Shown here: positions 24,864 to 34,340 of the stretch, piece after piece
How positions within the stretch are numbered: position 1 is the first letter of the stretch
How the letters are laid out: each line of letters begins with the position of its first letter
Notes under the pieces: model-generated
The model's input: the letters and a program-made list of their open reading frames with translations, nothing else
Told to the model about the DNA's origin: nothing
Database searches by the model: none
Program-made: the position numbers and the translations under genes
Origin: G025836975 sp040391135
Lineage (GTDB): Bacteria; Pseudomonadota; Gammaproteobacteria; Burkholderiales; Burkholderiaceae_B
Length of the DNA: 64,000 nucleotides
Direction: 5' to 3'
Assembly: GCA_040391135.1 (NCBI GenBank)
Contig: JBEBYL010000014.1
Span: forward strand, 8,508-72,507

Positions 24864-26657
24864 ATGCTGGCCCCGTCTTACCTTCCCGAATCCAAACACA
24901 CCCTTATCACCGAACTGGCCGACGGCCTGGAATCCAATGCGCTGAGCTGGCTGTCCGGCTACTTCGCCGGCGTCGCCCAAGGCAGGCAGGCGGGCCGCGC
25001 CGCGCCCCCGACAGTTGCGGCGGTTGCCGGGGTGAATGCGGCCAGGCAATTGACCGTCGTGTATGGCAGCCAGACCGGCAATGCCAAGCGCGTGGCCGAA
25101 TCGCTGGCCGAGCGGGCGGGCGGCCTGGGGCTGAGCGTCCGCCTGCTGCGCGCCGACCGCTACCCCACACGCGAACTCAAGGACGAGGACTTGCTGTATA
25201 TCGTCATGAGCACACAGGGCGATGGCGAACCGCCTGACGATTCCCTGGCCTTCGTAGAGTTCCTGTCCAGCCGGCGCGCACCCAAGCTGCCGCAATTGAA
25301 GTACGCCGTCCTGGGACTGGGCGACTCCAGCTATCCGATGTTCTGCGGCATTGCTCAGACACTGGACGCCCGCCTGGCGGAACTGGGCGCCGAGCGCCTG
25401 CATGAAGTAGGCACCGCCGACCTGGATATTGAAACCGTGGCCTTGCCCTGGCAGGATGCCACGATCGCGCTGGCCCAGAAGGCCTTGAAGCAGACCGGTG
25501 CGCCGACCGCCAGTGTGACCCCGCTGCACCCCAAGGCTTCAAGGGCCACACGCGAACAACCCTTCCTGGCCGAACTTCTGCTGAATCAGCCCATCACCGG
25601 CCGGAACAGCGAAAAAGACGTGCGGCATCTGGAAATATCCCTGGAAGGCAGCCAGCTGAGCTATCAGCCCGGCGACGCCCTGGGCGTATGGCCCACTCAA
25701 TCCGAAGCCCTGGTCGATACGATCATTTCCAGCCTGGGCCTGGACGCGGCCGAAAACATCGAGGTCAACAATGTCTCGCGCACGCTGAAGGAATGGCTGG
25801 GGCGGTATCGCGAGCTGACGCAATTGACCAAGCCCTTCCTGGCGGCGCACGCCGAGCTTTCGGGCAACGAATGGCTTAAAGCCCTGCTGTTGCCCGAATC
25901 GATAGATCAGTTGAAGAGCTATCTGGAAACACGCCAGTTGATCGATCTGCTCAGGGAATTCCCCGCCGACTGGACCGCGCAAGGTCTGGTCAAAGCCTTG
26001 CGCCCCCTGACGCCGCGCATGTACTCCATCGCCTCCAGCCAATCCGCCGTGGACGAGGAAGTACACCTAACACTGGCCAACGTCGCCTATGAGTACGAAG
26101 GCCAGGCGCGCTGGGGCGCGGCATCGAATTTCCTGGCCCGGCTTGCCGAAGGAGAAAAACTGCCGATTTTCATCGAGGAAAATCAGCGGTTCCGTCTTCC
26201 CGCCGACAGCTCCCGCGACATCATCATGATAGGACCGGGCACCGGCGTGGCGCCCTTCCGCGCCTTCGTCCAGGAACGCAGCGCGGCCGGCGCCAGCGGC
26301 CGCAATTGGCTCTTCTTCGGCAATCCTCATTTCTCATCGGACTTTCTCTACCAGACCGAATGGCAGCGCGCCCTTCAGGACAGCCAGCTGCATCGCCTGG
26401 ACCTGGCCTTCTCGCGCGACCAGGCGCACAAGATCTATGTGCAGGACAAGCTCCTGGAACGTGCCGGCGACCTGTACGACTGGATCCAGGGCGGGGCCCA
26501 CGTGTATGTATGCGGGGATGCCACCCGCATGGCCAAAGACGTTCATCAGGCATTGCTGCAGGTCGCCCGCCAGGAAGGCGGCCTGGATGATGCCCAGGCC
26601 AAGGAATGGCTGGACGAACTGGCCGCTCAAGGCCGATACGCACGCGACGTTTACTAA
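24864..26657 (+). CDS. cysJ: Sulfite reductase (NADPH) flavoprotein subunit
   Basis: 597 aa, the size of CysJ. It passes electrons from NADPH through FAD and FMN to the CysI hemoprotein for reduction of sulfite to sulfide. Domains in order: FMN flavodoxin (about 62-205, with GSQTGNA at 68-74), a FAD-binding/connecting region (about 225-430, with RMYSIASS at 385-392), and a NADPH domain (GPGTGVAPFRAF, 457-468; VYVCGDATRMAKDVHQAL near the end). The ATG at 24853 is out of frame, so 24864 is the start. It is followed by cysI after 12 bp. Confidence 0.94.
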   Translation: MLAPSYLPESKHTLITELADGLESNALSWLSGYFAGVAQGRQAGRAAPPTVAAVAGVNAARQLTVVYGSQTGNAKRVAESLAERAGGLGLSVRLLRADRYPTRELKDEDLLYIVMSTQGDGEPPDDSLAFVEFLSSRRAPKLPQLKYAVLGLGDSSYPMFCGIAQTLDARLAELGAERLHEVGTADLDIETVALPWQDATIALAQKALKQTGAPTASVTPLHPKASRATREQPFLAELLLNQPITGRNSEKDVRHLEISLEGSQLSYQPGDALGVWPTQSEALVDTIISSLGLDAAENIEVNNVSRTLKEWLGRYRELTQLTKPFLAAHAELSGNEWLKALLLPESIDQLKSYLETRQLIDLLREFPADWTAQGLVKALRPLTPRMYSIASSQSAVDEEVHLTLANVAYEYEGQARWGAASNFLARLAEGEKLPIFIEENQRFRLPADSSRDIIMIGPGTGVAPFRAFVQERSAAGASGRNWLFFGNPHFSSDFLYQTEWQRALQDSQLHRLDLAFSRDQAHKIYVQDKLLERAGDLYDWIQGGAHVYVCGDATRMAKDVHQALLQVARQEGGLDDAQAKEWLDELAAQGRYARDVY

Positions 26658-26669
26658 TTCAGGATAGCA

Positions 26670-28370
26670 ATGAGCAACACCCTTTCGCATTTAGAGCAGG
26701 TCAAGGCCGATAGCCGGCATCTGCGCGGCACTATCGAAGCAGGACTCAACGACCCGGTCACGGGCGCAATCAGCGACGACGACAACAAGCTGCTGAAGTT
26801 CCATGGCAGCTATCAGCAGGACGATCGCGACATACGCGACGAACGGCGCAAGCAGAAGCTGGAGCCCGCCTACGCTTTCATGATACGTGCGCGCCTGCCG
26901 GGCGGCGTCGTCACGCCCGCCCAGTGGCTGACCTTCGACGACATCGCCAGCACATATGCCGGGCGCGGCCTGCGCATCACCACCCGGCAAACCTTCCAGT
27001 GGCACGGCATCGTCAAGCATGACCTGAAACCCACCATGCAGGCCATCCACCAAGCCATGGCGACCACCATCGCCGCCTGCGGCGATGTGAATCGCCAGGT
27101 GGTCAGCTCGGTGAACCCCCATCTTTCCAGCCAGCATCGCCTCGTACAGGAATGGACACAGAAGCTGTCCGATCATTTCATTCCGCGTACCCGCGCATAT
27201 CATGAAATCTGGCTGGACGGCGAGAAGATCACCGACGAACCTGAAGAAGAACCCATTTACGGCGACACCTATCTGCCGCGTAAATTCAAGATCGGTGTGG
27301 CTATCCCCCCCACCAACGACATCGATGTTTTCGCGCAGGACCTGGGACTGATCGCCATTATCGAAGAGGGTCGCCTGCAAGGCTTCAATGTTGCCATAGG
27401 CGGCGGCATGGGCGCCACCCATGGCGATGAAACCACCTACGCGCGCCTGGGCAGCCTGATCGGCTTCGTTCCGCCTGAACAATTGATCCAGCTTGCCGAA
27501 GGCGTGGTGACCCTGCAGCGCGACTACGGCAATCGCGTCGAGCGCCAGCATGCCCGTCTCAAGTACACCATCGATCACCGAGGCTTGGACTGGTTCAAGG
27601 CCCGGCTTGAAGAGCGCATCGGTTTTGCGCTGCAAGCCTCGCGCCCTTACCATTTCGATTCGAACGGCGACAGCTACGGCTGGAAGGAAGGCGACGATGG
27701 AAAATGGCACCTGGGCCTGTACATCGAATCCGGCCGGCTCTGGGACGCCGACGGCAAGCAGTTGCAAACCGGTGTGCGGGAAATCGCCAAGGTGCTGAAA
27801 GGCGAGTTCCGCATGACTTGCAACCAGAACCTGCTTATCGCCAATGTGGACGCCAAGGATCGCGGCAAGATAGACAAGCTGGTCGAAAAATACGGCCTGG
27901 ACGGCTACAAGCGGCAAAGCGGCATCCGCCGCCACAGCATCGCCTGTGTGGCCCTGCCCACCTGCGGCCTGGCCATGGCCGAAAGCGAACGCTATGCGCC
28001 AGTCTTGCTGCCCAAGCTGGAAGCCCTGCTGGACAAGCACGGCCTGATCGACGCCCCCATCCTGCTGCGCCTGTCGGGCTGCCCGAACGGTTGCTCGCGC
28101 CCCTATCTGGCCGAGATCGCCCTGGTGGGCCGGGCACTGGGCCGGTATGACTTGCGGCTGGGCGCCAATTTCACGGGCGAGCGCCTGAATATCCCGTACC
28201 GCGAAAACATCGCCGAGCCCGAAATACTCGACACGCTGGATGGCCTGTTCGGCGCCTATGCCAAGAACCGCCAACCCGATGAAAAGTTCGGCGACTTCCT
28301 GCTGCGCACGGAAGTCATTCCCGCTCCATCGCAAAAACTGATTCCTATCGTTCTGGACACGGTGGTATAA
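26670..28370 (+). CDS. cysI: Sulfite reductase hemoprotein subunit
   Basis: 566 aa. It binds siroheme and a [4Fe-4S] cluster and reduces sulfite to sulfide with six electrons from CysJ. The four cluster cysteines are Cys426 and Cys432 (CVALPTC) and Cys471 and Cys475 (CPNGC); the last also bridges to siroheme. A paired ferredoxin-like nitrite/sulfite reductase domain is present in each half (RGLRITTRQTFQWHG near 95-110 and LGLYIESGRLWD near 350). Together with cysJ and cysG it forms the sulfite-reduction part of sulfate assimilation; the sulfate activation genes are not in the window. Confidence 0.95.
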   Translation: MSNTLSHLEQVKADSRHLRGTIEAGLNDPVTGAISDDDNKLLKFHGSYQQDDRDIRDERRKQKLEPAYAFMIRARLPGGVVTPAQWLTFDDIASTYAGRGLRITTRQTFQWHGIVKHDLKPTMQAIHQAMATTIAACGDVNRQVVSSVNPHLSSQHRLVQEWTQKLSDHFIPRTRAYHEIWLDGEKITDEPEEEPIYGDTYLPRKFKIGVAIPPTNDIDVFAQDLGLIAIIEEGRLQGFNVAIGGGMGATHGDETTYARLGSLIGFVPPEQLIQLAEGVVTLQRDYGNRVERQHARLKYTIDHRGLDWFKARLEERIGFALQASRPYHFDSNGDSYGWKEGDDGKWHLGLYIESGRLWDADGKQLQTGVREIAKVLKGEFRMTCNQNLLIANVDAKDRGKIDKLVEKYGLDGYKRQSGIRRHSIACVALPTCGLAMAESERYAPVLLPKLEALLDKHGLIDAPILLRLSGCPNGCSRPYLAEIALVGRALGRYDLRLGANFTGERLNIPYRENIAEPEILDTLDGLFGAYAKNRQPDEKFGDFLLRTEVIPAPSQKLIPIVLDTVV

Positions 28371-28397
28371 AACAATCCCGACGCCATCGCACTCCCC

Positions 28398-29795
28398 ATG
28401 AGATTATTTCCCTTATTCGCCGACCTTGAAGCGCGGCTCGTCCTGGTCGTGGGCGGCGGTGCCGTCGCCGAACGCAAAATCAAAAGCCTGCTTGCCTCGG
28501 GCGCCCGTGTTCGAGTCGGCGCGCTGGAGGCCGGAGACGCGGTGCAAGAGCTGGCTGGGCTTGGCAAGATCGAATTGCTGCGCGGCCCCTTCGAACCCGC
28601 ATGGCTGGACGGCGCCTGGCTGATCGTGGCCGCGACCGATGACCGCCAACTGAACCGGCATATCGCCGAACTGGCCGGCGAACAGAAGCGCTTCATCAAT
28701 GTGGTCGACGACCCCGAGTTGTCCAGCTTCCAGGTTCCCTCCATCGTCGACCGCTCGCCATTGACCATCGCAATTTCGTCGGCGGGCAGCGCCCCCGTGC
28801 TGGCCCGCCGTGTGCGCGAGCGCATTGAAAGCCTGTTCGACCATACCCTGGGCTCGCTGGCCACGCTGGCCGCCGGCTATCGACAAGCCATACGCCAGGC
28901 GCGGCCCGATCTGCGCCGGCGCCGCGAATTCTACGACTGGCTGCTGGACGGCCCCGTGGCCGATGCCTTGCGCAAGCGTCGGCCAGCACAGGCCCGGCAA
29001 CTGCTGGAAGATGAGCTGCGGGCACCGCAAGCGGCCATTAGCGGCAAAGTGATCCTGGTCGGCGCAGGCCCCGGCGACCCCGGCCTGCTGACCCTGAAAG
29101 CCCTGCGCGCGCTGAATGAAGCCGACGTCATTCTTTATGATCGCCTGGTGGACGGTGAAATCCTGGAGTTGGCGCGCCGCGACGCCACACAGATTCCGGT
29201 CGGAAAGAATCCCGGCGAAAATCACGACGCCACGCAAGCCCGCATCCACGATCTCATGCTGGCCCATGCGCGCCAAGGGCAACTGGTGGTACGCCTGAAG
29301 GGCGGCGACGCCTTCGTGTTCGGACGCGGCGGCGAAGAGCTGCAATTCCTGCGTGAGCACAATGTGCCGTACGAAGTCGTACCCGGCATCACGGCGGCGC
29401 TGGCCTGCGCCGCCTATGCCGGCGTCCCGCTGACGCATCGCGATCATGCGCAGTCGGTCCGCCTGATTACCGCGCACTGCCGCCAGGATACCTTTCTTGA
29501 GGACTGGCCATCGCTGGCGCGCGACAAGCAGACTCTGGCGTTCTACATGGGAGCCAGCCAGCTTGACTGGCTATCGGAACAGTTGATGTCCCATGGGCGA
29601 TCCGGCGACACGCCGTTTGCCATGGTGGAAAACGGCACGCGCAGCAATCAGCGAGTACTGCGGGGCAGCCTGAAAAGCCTGGCCGAACTGGCCCGCCGCC
29701 ATGAAATGAAAGCGCCTTCCTTGCTGCTGATCGGCGAAGTGGCCGCCTTGGCGCCTGCGCTGGAATGGTTCGGCGCCAGCATCCAGGAAGACTAG
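28398..29795 (+). CDS. cysG: Siroheme synthase (trifunctional)
   Basis: 465 aa, full-length fusion. The N-terminal part (1 to about 210) is precorrin-2 dehydrogenase/sirohydrochlorin ferrochelatase with the NAD-binding GGGAVAERK (19-27). The C-terminal part (about 217-460) is uroporphyrinogen-III C-methyltransferase: KVILVGAGPGDPGLLTLKA, VRLKGGDAFVFGRGGEE, VPYEVVPGITAALACAAYAG. It turns uroporphyrinogen III into siroheme, the cofactor of CysI encoded just upstream (27 bp gap), so synthesis of enzyme and cofactor is coordinated. A strong hairpin lies at its stop codon. Confidence 0.95.
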   Translation: MRLFPLFADLEARLVLVVGGGAVAERKIKSLLASGARVRVGALEAGDAVQELAGLGKIELLRGPFEPAWLDGAWLIVAATDDRQLNRHIAELAGEQKRFINVVDDPELSSFQVPSIVDRSPLTIAISSAGSAPVLARRVRERIESLFDHTLGSLATLAAGYRQAIRQARPDLRRRREFYDWLLDGPVADALRKRRPAQARQLLEDELRAPQAAISGKVILVGAGPGDPGLLTLKALRALNEADVILYDRLVDGEILELARRDATQIPVGKNPGENHDATQARIHDLMLAHARQGQLVVRLKGGDAFVFGRGGEELQFLREHNVPYEVVPGITAALACAAYAGVPLTHRDHAQSVRLITAHCRQDTFLEDWPSLARDKQTLAFYMGASQLDWLSEQLMSHGRSGDTPFAMVENGTRSNQRVLRGSLKSLAELARRHEMKAPSLLLIGEVAALAPALEWFGASIQED

Positions 29796-29816
29796 GGCCG
29801 CCATGATGGCGGCCCT
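29794..29816 (+). terminator. Hairpin terminator of cysJIG unit
   Basis: Arms 29794-29802 and 29808-29816 (9 bp, perfect, GC-rich) with a 5-base loop begin inside the cysG stop codon and are followed by GGTTT. It is a probable terminator though its T run is short. Confidence 0.6.
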
Positions 29817-29839
29817 GGTTTCATGCGGCTTGCCGCCGC

Positions 29840-29859
29840 CCCGCCATTGCAATGGCGGG
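29840..29859 (-). terminator. Palindromic hairpin downstream of bamC
   Basis: A perfect 20-bp palindrome lies 14 bp past the bamC stop, so the two convergent genes each have their own hairpin. It lacks a T run on either strand. Confidence 0.45.
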
Positions 29860-29873
29860 CAGCGTCCGCAGGC

Positions 29874-31007
29874 CTACTTCGCCTTCATGTGGGTCGACAA
29901 CACCGTAATGATGCGCTTGGCGGTGTCGGTGTTCTGAACCTGGCCATTCTGGTCCAGGACCGTGACGATGGAACCCGAACCCTGGCTGGCGACATGAATG
30001 CGGTATGCCGCCGCTTCCGCCGTGTTCTTCGAGCCGAACAATCGCCCGAAAAAGTTCTGCTGTTCGATTTTCTCGCCGGTGTCGCTGTCCAGATAACGGA
30101 TGAAGTAGTCCCCCGCGGAACGATCGCGGTCGTCGACGGCAAAGCCCGCCGAGTCGATGGCAACGCCAACGCGGCGCCATGCCCGGTCGAAAGGCTCGGC
30201 CAGCGCGACGGCGGCCTGGCCGTCGGGCATCTGGGTGATCGAAGCCTGCTCGGAGTCTTTTTCAGCCTGCGCGACCATGTCGTGCGCCTTTTGCACATCG
30301 GTGCCCAGGAATACCATGAGGCGAGCCAGCATCGCGGCGTTCAGGCCCGGATCTTCCTTGCCGAACACCCATTTGAACGTGGAGCCGTCCTGGGTCGGTG
30401 TTTCGACCATTTGCTGATGGCTGATGTAGACCTCGGTCTTGCCATTGACGCGCTCGACGCGTGTGCGGAAACGCTCGCGCTCGCCGCTGTCGAACACCGT
30501 GTCGATAATGGATCCCAAGGCGCTGCGAATCCAGCCCTCGGGGATCTTGGCACGATTTTCAGCCCAGTCGGTTTCCATCAGGCCCGCGCGCGGATCCTGG
30601 GAATGGATGGTAAAGCCTTGTTCACCCCAGAAATCGAGGATTTTCGGGTAGACCTCTTCGGCCGGCTTGTCGACCACCAGCCAGCGCACATCGCCATCGC
30701 GCATGACCGACACGCCTTGAGTCTGGGGCAGTATGCGGTCGGCCGCCGTCTTGCCCTGCTGGTTCTGCTGGCTTTGAGCATACTGACTGAACGTGGCCGT
30801 GCCTTCGGGCGCGCGGAAGTGCGCATCGCTGTTGGCTTGGGTCAGGTCGGGAGGAATGCTGAGCGGATCGCCGGCAACCGTGCTTTTGTAATCGACGGCT
30901 TCCTCGGTGCCCACCATTTGGTTCCAGGTGGAGCAGCCGGACAGCAGTAGCATGCCCATGCCCAGAGCCAGGCCGGCGCAGCGTTTGTTCATACGCGTAT
31001 TCATCAT
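29874..31007 (-). CDS. bamC: Outer membrane protein assembly factor BamC
   Basis: 377 aa lipoprotein (lipobox LLLSGC, cysteine about residue 24). BamC is a subunit of the BAM complex that inserts beta-barrel proteins in the outer membrane. The unstructured N-terminal segment with YKSTVAGDPLSIPPDLTQ, which binds BamD in E. coli, is present at about 40-57, followed by two helix-grip domains (about 100-220 and 255-370). Start choice is between ATG at 31007 and a second at 31004 or residue 6; all leave the signal intact. The start lies directly next to the dapA stop; bamC downstream of dapA is a common order. Confidence 0.9.
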   Translation of the reverse strand: MMNTRMNKRCAGLALGMGMLLLSGCSTWNQMVGTEEAVDYKSTVAGDPLSIPPDLTQANSDAHFRAPEGTATFSQYAQSQQNQQGKTAADRILPQTQGVSVMRDGDVRWLVVDKPAEEVYPKILDFWGEQGFTIHSQDPRAGLMETDWAENRAKIPEGWIRSALGSIIDTVFDSGERERFRTRVERVNGKTEVYISHQQMVETPTQDGSTFKWVFGKEDPGLNAAMLARLMVFLGTDVQKAHDMVAQAEKDSEQASITQMPDGQAAVALAEPFDRAWRRVGVAIDSAGFAVDDRDRSAGDYFIRYLDSDTGEKIEQQNFFGRLFGSKNTAEAAAYRIHVASQGSGSIVTVLDQNGQVQNTDTAKRIITVLSTHMKAK

Positions 31008-31913
31008 TTAGATTAAGCCCACTTCTTTTAGCGAATTGCGCACCAGAGCATGGTGCTGTTCGTGCAAGGAGGTTAAGGGTAGGCGATAGCCCAGTTTGGA
31101 CAGGCCCATTTCAGCAACGGCCCATTTAACCGGTATCGGGTTGGATTCAACAAATAACACTTTGTTCAGGGTCGCAAGACGGGCATTGAGCTGGCGCGTC
31201 AATGCCGCGTTGCCACTGAGCGCGGCCATGCACATTTCGTGCATGAGACGAGGGGCCACATTGGCCGTGACCGAAATATTGCCCCTGCCGCCCAGCAGGA
31301 TCAGGGCCGCCGCCGTGGCGTCGTCGCCGCTGAACACCTGGAACCCGGCCGGCACATCGCGCACCAGCATGGCCCCGCGCCCGATATCGCCGGTCGCATC
31401 CTTGATGCCGATGATGCCGGGCACCTGCGCCAGGCGCAGGATGGTGTCATTGGACATGTCGGCCACCGTGCGGCCCGGAACGTTGTACAGGATGGAAGGC
31501 AGATCGACGGCTTCGGCTATGGCCTTGAAATGCTGATAAAGGCCTTCCTGGGTGGGTTTGTTGTAATAGGGAACGACCGATAGGCCGGCATGGGCGCCGA
31601 CCGCCTTGGCATGCCGGGACAGTTCGATGGCTTCCTGGGTGGAATTGCCGCCCACACCCGCAATGACGGGCAGGCGTCCCGCCGCATGCTCGACCGCCAC
31701 CTTGATGATTTCGGCATGTTCATCCACGTCCACCGTCGGGGATTCCCCCGAAGTACCCACCACCACCAGGGCATCGGTTCCCTCGGTGGCGTGCCAGTCG
31801 ATCAGTTTTCGGAAACTGTCGAAATCCAGGCTGCCGTCGGGATGCATGGGCGTGATAAGTGCCACCATGCTGCCCTGAAAGGTGGGAATCGCAGAATCCG
31901 TGCTTGTTGCCAT
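31008..31913 (-). CDS. dapA: 4-hydroxy-tetrahydrodipicolinate synthase
   Basis: 301 aa. It condenses pyruvate with aspartate semialdehyde in the lysine/diaminopimelate pathway. The TIM-barrel aldolase signatures are present: GTSGES (53-58), catalytic Tyr143 in YNVPGRT, and the Schiff-base Lys171 in GIKDATGD. Upstream of the start there is a purine-rich AGGAGATCATT site. It is the first gene of a unit with bamC. Confidence 0.96.
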   Translation of the reverse strand: MATSTDSAIPTFQGSMVALITPMHPDGSLDFDSFRKLIDWHATEGTDALVVVGTSGESPTVDVDEHAEIIKVAVEHAAGRLPVIAGVGGNSTQEAIELSRHAKAVGAHAGLSVVPYYNKPTQEGLYQHFKAIAEAVDLPSILYNVPGRTVADMSNDTILRLAQVPGIIGIKDATGDIGRGAMLVRDVPAGFQVFSGDDATAAALILLGGRGNISVTANVAPRLMHEMCMAALSGNAALTRQLNARLATLNKVLFVESNPIPVKWAVAEMGLSKLGYRLPLTSLHEQHHALVRNSLKEVGLI

Positions 31914-32001
31914 GATAGGAATGATCTCCTCGAACTCACCGTAACGGTGAACTTGCCTATACTTGAATTAACTCAGAAGTTTACCGGATATGCGTCCAAA
32001 A

Positions 32002-32664
32002 TCATAAGAACCAATTCACAATTGACTGGCCGAATGCCAGCAATGGTTGCAATACCACCCATAAAATACCGGTCAGCATCAGGATGATCAGGATCAGCAG
32101 GCCATAAGGCTCGATCCGGGAGAACTGCCATGCCATCCTCGCGGGCAGCAGGCTGAACACGATGCGCCCGCCGTCCAGGGGGGGCAGAGGCACCAGATTC
32201 AAGGCCATCAATATAAGATTCACCTGGATGCCGGCTATCGTCATCTGCACCCAGAAGTCGCCCTGGGCGGCACCCGTTTCCGCCAGCAGGCGCAGGCTTA
32301 TCGCCCAGATAATGGCCATGACCAGATTGGAGCCCGGACCGGCCAATGCCACCCACAGCATGTCCTGCTTGGGCCGGCGCAGGCGTCCCCAATCGACCGG
32401 AACCGGCTTGGCCCAGCCGAAAAGCAGCCCGCCGCCGCCCAGCAGCTTGGTGCTGAACAAGAGCACGAGCGGCACGATAATGGTGCCGACCAGATCAATA
32501 TGGCGTATGGGGTTAAGGCTGACGCGTCCCGCCTGCCAGGCTGTGGGATCGCCGAACATGCGGGCCACATAGCCATGCGCCGCCTCGTGCAGGGTGATGC
32601 CGAACAGCACAGGCAGGGCGTAGACGGTAATGGTCTGTATCAACGATTCCATGGAGTTCCGCAA
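32002..32664 (-). CDS. M50-family site-2-protease-like membrane metallopeptidase
   Basis: 220 aa with about six hydrophobic segments. The zinc-binding HEAAH (26-30) in the first membrane helix and the second ligand motif NLVPLPPLDGG (156-166) identify the site-2-protease group that cuts peptides inside membranes. It is the short, PDZ-less type, distinct from RseP. Substrates are unknown. A start at residue 5 (MESL) is also possible. It lies 65 bp downstream of the YciO/Sua5 gene with a hairpin between them, and such a pair is common in betaproteobacteria. Confidence 0.88.
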   Translation of the reverse strand: MRNSMESLIQTITVYALPVLFGITLHEAAHGYVARMFGDPTAWQAGRVSLNPIRHIDLVGTIIVPLVLLFSTKLLGGGGLLFGWAKPVPVDWGRLRRPKQDMLWVALAGPGSNLVMAIIWAISLRLLAETGAAQGDFWVQMTIAGIQVNLILMALNLVPLPPLDGGRIVFSLLPARMAWQFSRIEPYGLLILIILMLTGILWVVLQPLLAFGQSIVNWFL

Positions 32665-32668
32665 AGAT

Positions 32669-32694
32669 GGGCCGTCTGCGACGACGGACGGCCC
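32669..32694 (-). terminator. Hairpin between YciO-type gene and M50 protease gene
   Basis: Perfect 8-bp arms (GGGCCGTC and GACGGCCC) with a 10-base loop. On the minus strand the downstream sequence is ATCTTTGC, so it may act as an attenuator between the two genes. Confidence 0.4.
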
Positions 32695-32729
32695 GTATGG
32701 CTAAGGCTGCCGAAAAGGGAAAAAGTTCG

Positions 32730-33356
32730 CTAATCCAGGCCCAGGGCGGACAAGTCGCCCTGCCCGCGCCGGGTGATTTCCGGACTGGGGCCCGTCAAGT
32801 CTATGACCGTGGTGGGGGCAAGGGGGCAAGGGCCGCCATCGATGACAGCGGCCAGTTGATTGGCGTAGCGATCGAATATGGCCTGAGCATCGTTCATGGG
32901 CTCTTCCTCGCCTTCGGGTATCAATGTGGTGGACATCAAGGGCGAGCCCGCGGCTTCGATCAGGGCCAGCGTTACCGGATGGTCCGGCACACGTATGCCT
33001 ATGGTCTTGCGCGACGGATGGGATACCCGGCGCGGCACTTCGCGCGTGGCTTCGAGGATAAACGTCCATGGGCCGGGCGTGGCCAATTTAAGGAAGCGGT
33101 ATTGCTTGTTGTCCACCCGCGCGAAATGGCCGATCTCGGCCAGATCGCGGCAAAGCAGCGTCAGGTGATGGCGCTCGTCCAGTCCCCGCAAGCGCCGCAA
33201 TGCATCGGCCGAGGGCTTGTCGTCCAGGCGCGCCACAAGGGCATAGCTGGAGTCGGTGGGAACCGCCACCAGACCGCCATCGGACAGCAACTGGCCCGCC
33301 TGCTTCATGAGGCGCGGCTGTGGATTTTGAGGATGAACAACAAACAATTGAGCCAT
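32730..33356 (-). CDS. L-threonylcarbamoyladenylate synthase-like (Sua5/YciO/YrdC family)
   Basis: 208 aa YrdC-fold protein. The KxR/SxN-like nucleotide pocket elements are seen as VAVPTDSSYALVARL (about 33-47) and PGPWTFILEATREVPRRV (about 90-107). The family includes TsaC/Sua5, which make threonylcarbamoyl-AMP for the tRNA t6A modification; the YciO branch, which this resembles by length and by the HLTLLCRDLAEIGHFARVDN stretch, has unclear function in the same chemistry. It reads leftward toward the M50 gene. A cyclophilin- or PHP-type neighbour often found upstream is not present here. Confidence 0.85.
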   Translation of the reverse strand: MAQLFVVHPQNPQPRLMKQAGQLLSDGGLVAVPTDSSYALVARLDDKPSADALRRLRGLDERHHLTLLCRDLAEIGHFARVDNKQYRFLKLATPGPWTFILEATREVPRRVSHPSRKTIGIRVPDHPVTLALIEAAGSPLMSTTLIPEGEEEPMNDAQAIFDRYANQLAAVIDGGPCPLAPTTVIDLTGPSPEITRRGQGDLSALGLD

Positions 33357-33464
33357 TAACGTATCCTAACATTCCTGGAGGGCGAGTTTAAGTTCCAATC
33401 CGGCAACAGGCAATAAAATTAAGTCCGGCCGCCTTCCCGCGGCTCTCATTGAAAGGAGTTCCCC

Positions 33465-34319
33465 ATGCGCCTGGATAATTCGCGCGAAAGCAGCAATATC
33501 GAAGACCGGCGCGGTCGGCGCATGCGCATCGGCGGACGCGGGAAAATCGGCTTGGGAACCATAGTGCTGGCGCTGGTAGCCATGTATTTCGGCATCGATC
33601 CAGGCGTCGTCCTGCAAAACGCCACATCGCCAACCGACGATACCTCATACACCAACGGCCCCGCCCCATCGGCCACGCCGGAAACCCGCTTCGTGTCCAA
33701 AGTGCTGGCCGACACCGAAGACGCCTGGAACGCGATTTTCCAGCAAAAGGGCTGGGGCCATTATCAACAGCCCAAATTGGTCCTGTTCAACGGAGCAACC
33801 CCTACCGCCTGCGGCACGGGCCAATCGGCCATGGGGCCCTTCTATTGCCCAGGCGACAGCAAAGTCTACCTTGACCTGAGCTTCTTCAAGCAAATGGCGC
33901 AGCAACTGAATTCACCCGGCGACTTTGCCCAGGCCTATGTCATTGCGCATGAAGTCGCGCACCACGTACAGCATTTGCTGGGCGTCACCGACCAGGTGGA
34001 TCAGGCGCGGCAGCGCGGCGGCGCCGTGGCGGCGAATCAATTGTCGGTGCGCGTCGAGCTGCAGGCGGACTGCATGGCCGGCGTATGGGCCCACCACTCC
34101 GATACCCAGCGCAACACGCTGGAGCAAGGCGACATCGAAGAAGCGCTTAACGCGGCCAGCGCCATCGGCGACGACCGGCTTCAGCAGCAATCGCAGGGCT
34201 ATGTCGTACCCGATTCGTTCACTCATGGAAGCTCGGCGCAGCGGATGCGCTGGTTCACCCGCGGCTTCAAGAGCGGAGATACCGCGCAATGCGACACCTT
34301 CAGCGCGGCCACGCTCTAA
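33465..34319 (+). CDS. Putative neutral zinc metallopeptidase (YpfJ family)
   Basis: 284 aa. A short charged N-terminus is followed by one hydrophobic segment (30-45), so the protein is anchored with its body in the periplasm. The zinc-binding HEVAHH (162-167) and a later E-LQADCMAGVW stretch (about 201-210) fit the YpfJ-type metallopeptidase family, as does CGTGQSAMGPFYCPGD (116-131) with its two cysteines. Function and substrates are unknown. A good AGGAG ribosome site precedes the ATG. It is divergent from the YciO/Sua5 gene. Confidence 0.92.
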   Translation: MRLDNSRESSNIEDRRGRRMRIGGRGKIGLGTIVLALVAMYFGIDPGVVLQNATSPTDDTSYTNGPAPSATPETRFVSKVLADTEDAWNAIFQQKGWGHYQQPKLVLFNGATPTACGTGQSAMGPFYCPGDSKVYLDLSFFKQMAQQLNSPGDFAQAYVIAHEVAHHVQHLLGVTDQVDQARQRGGAVAANQLSVRVELQADCMAGVWAHHSDTQRNTLEQGDIEEALNAASAIGDDRLQQQSQGYVVPDSFTHGSSAQRMRWFTRGFKSGDTAQCDTFSAATL

Positions 34320-34340
34320 GAGCCCGGCCGCTTGGGTGCA

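Noticed and set aside
26691..28334. A 547-codon open frame on the minus strand opposite cysI
   Set aside because: Shadow of cysI; no ribosome site and no family match.
29889..31000. Plus-strand open frame of 375 codons opposite bamC
   Set aside because: Shadow of bamC; bamC has a clear signal peptide, lipobox and domain pattern.
33366..33617. Minus-strand open frame of 83 codons next to the YciO-type gene
   Set aside because: Antisense to the metallopeptidase gene; no ribosome site and no homology, although a PHP-domain gene is sometimes found at this place in relatives.
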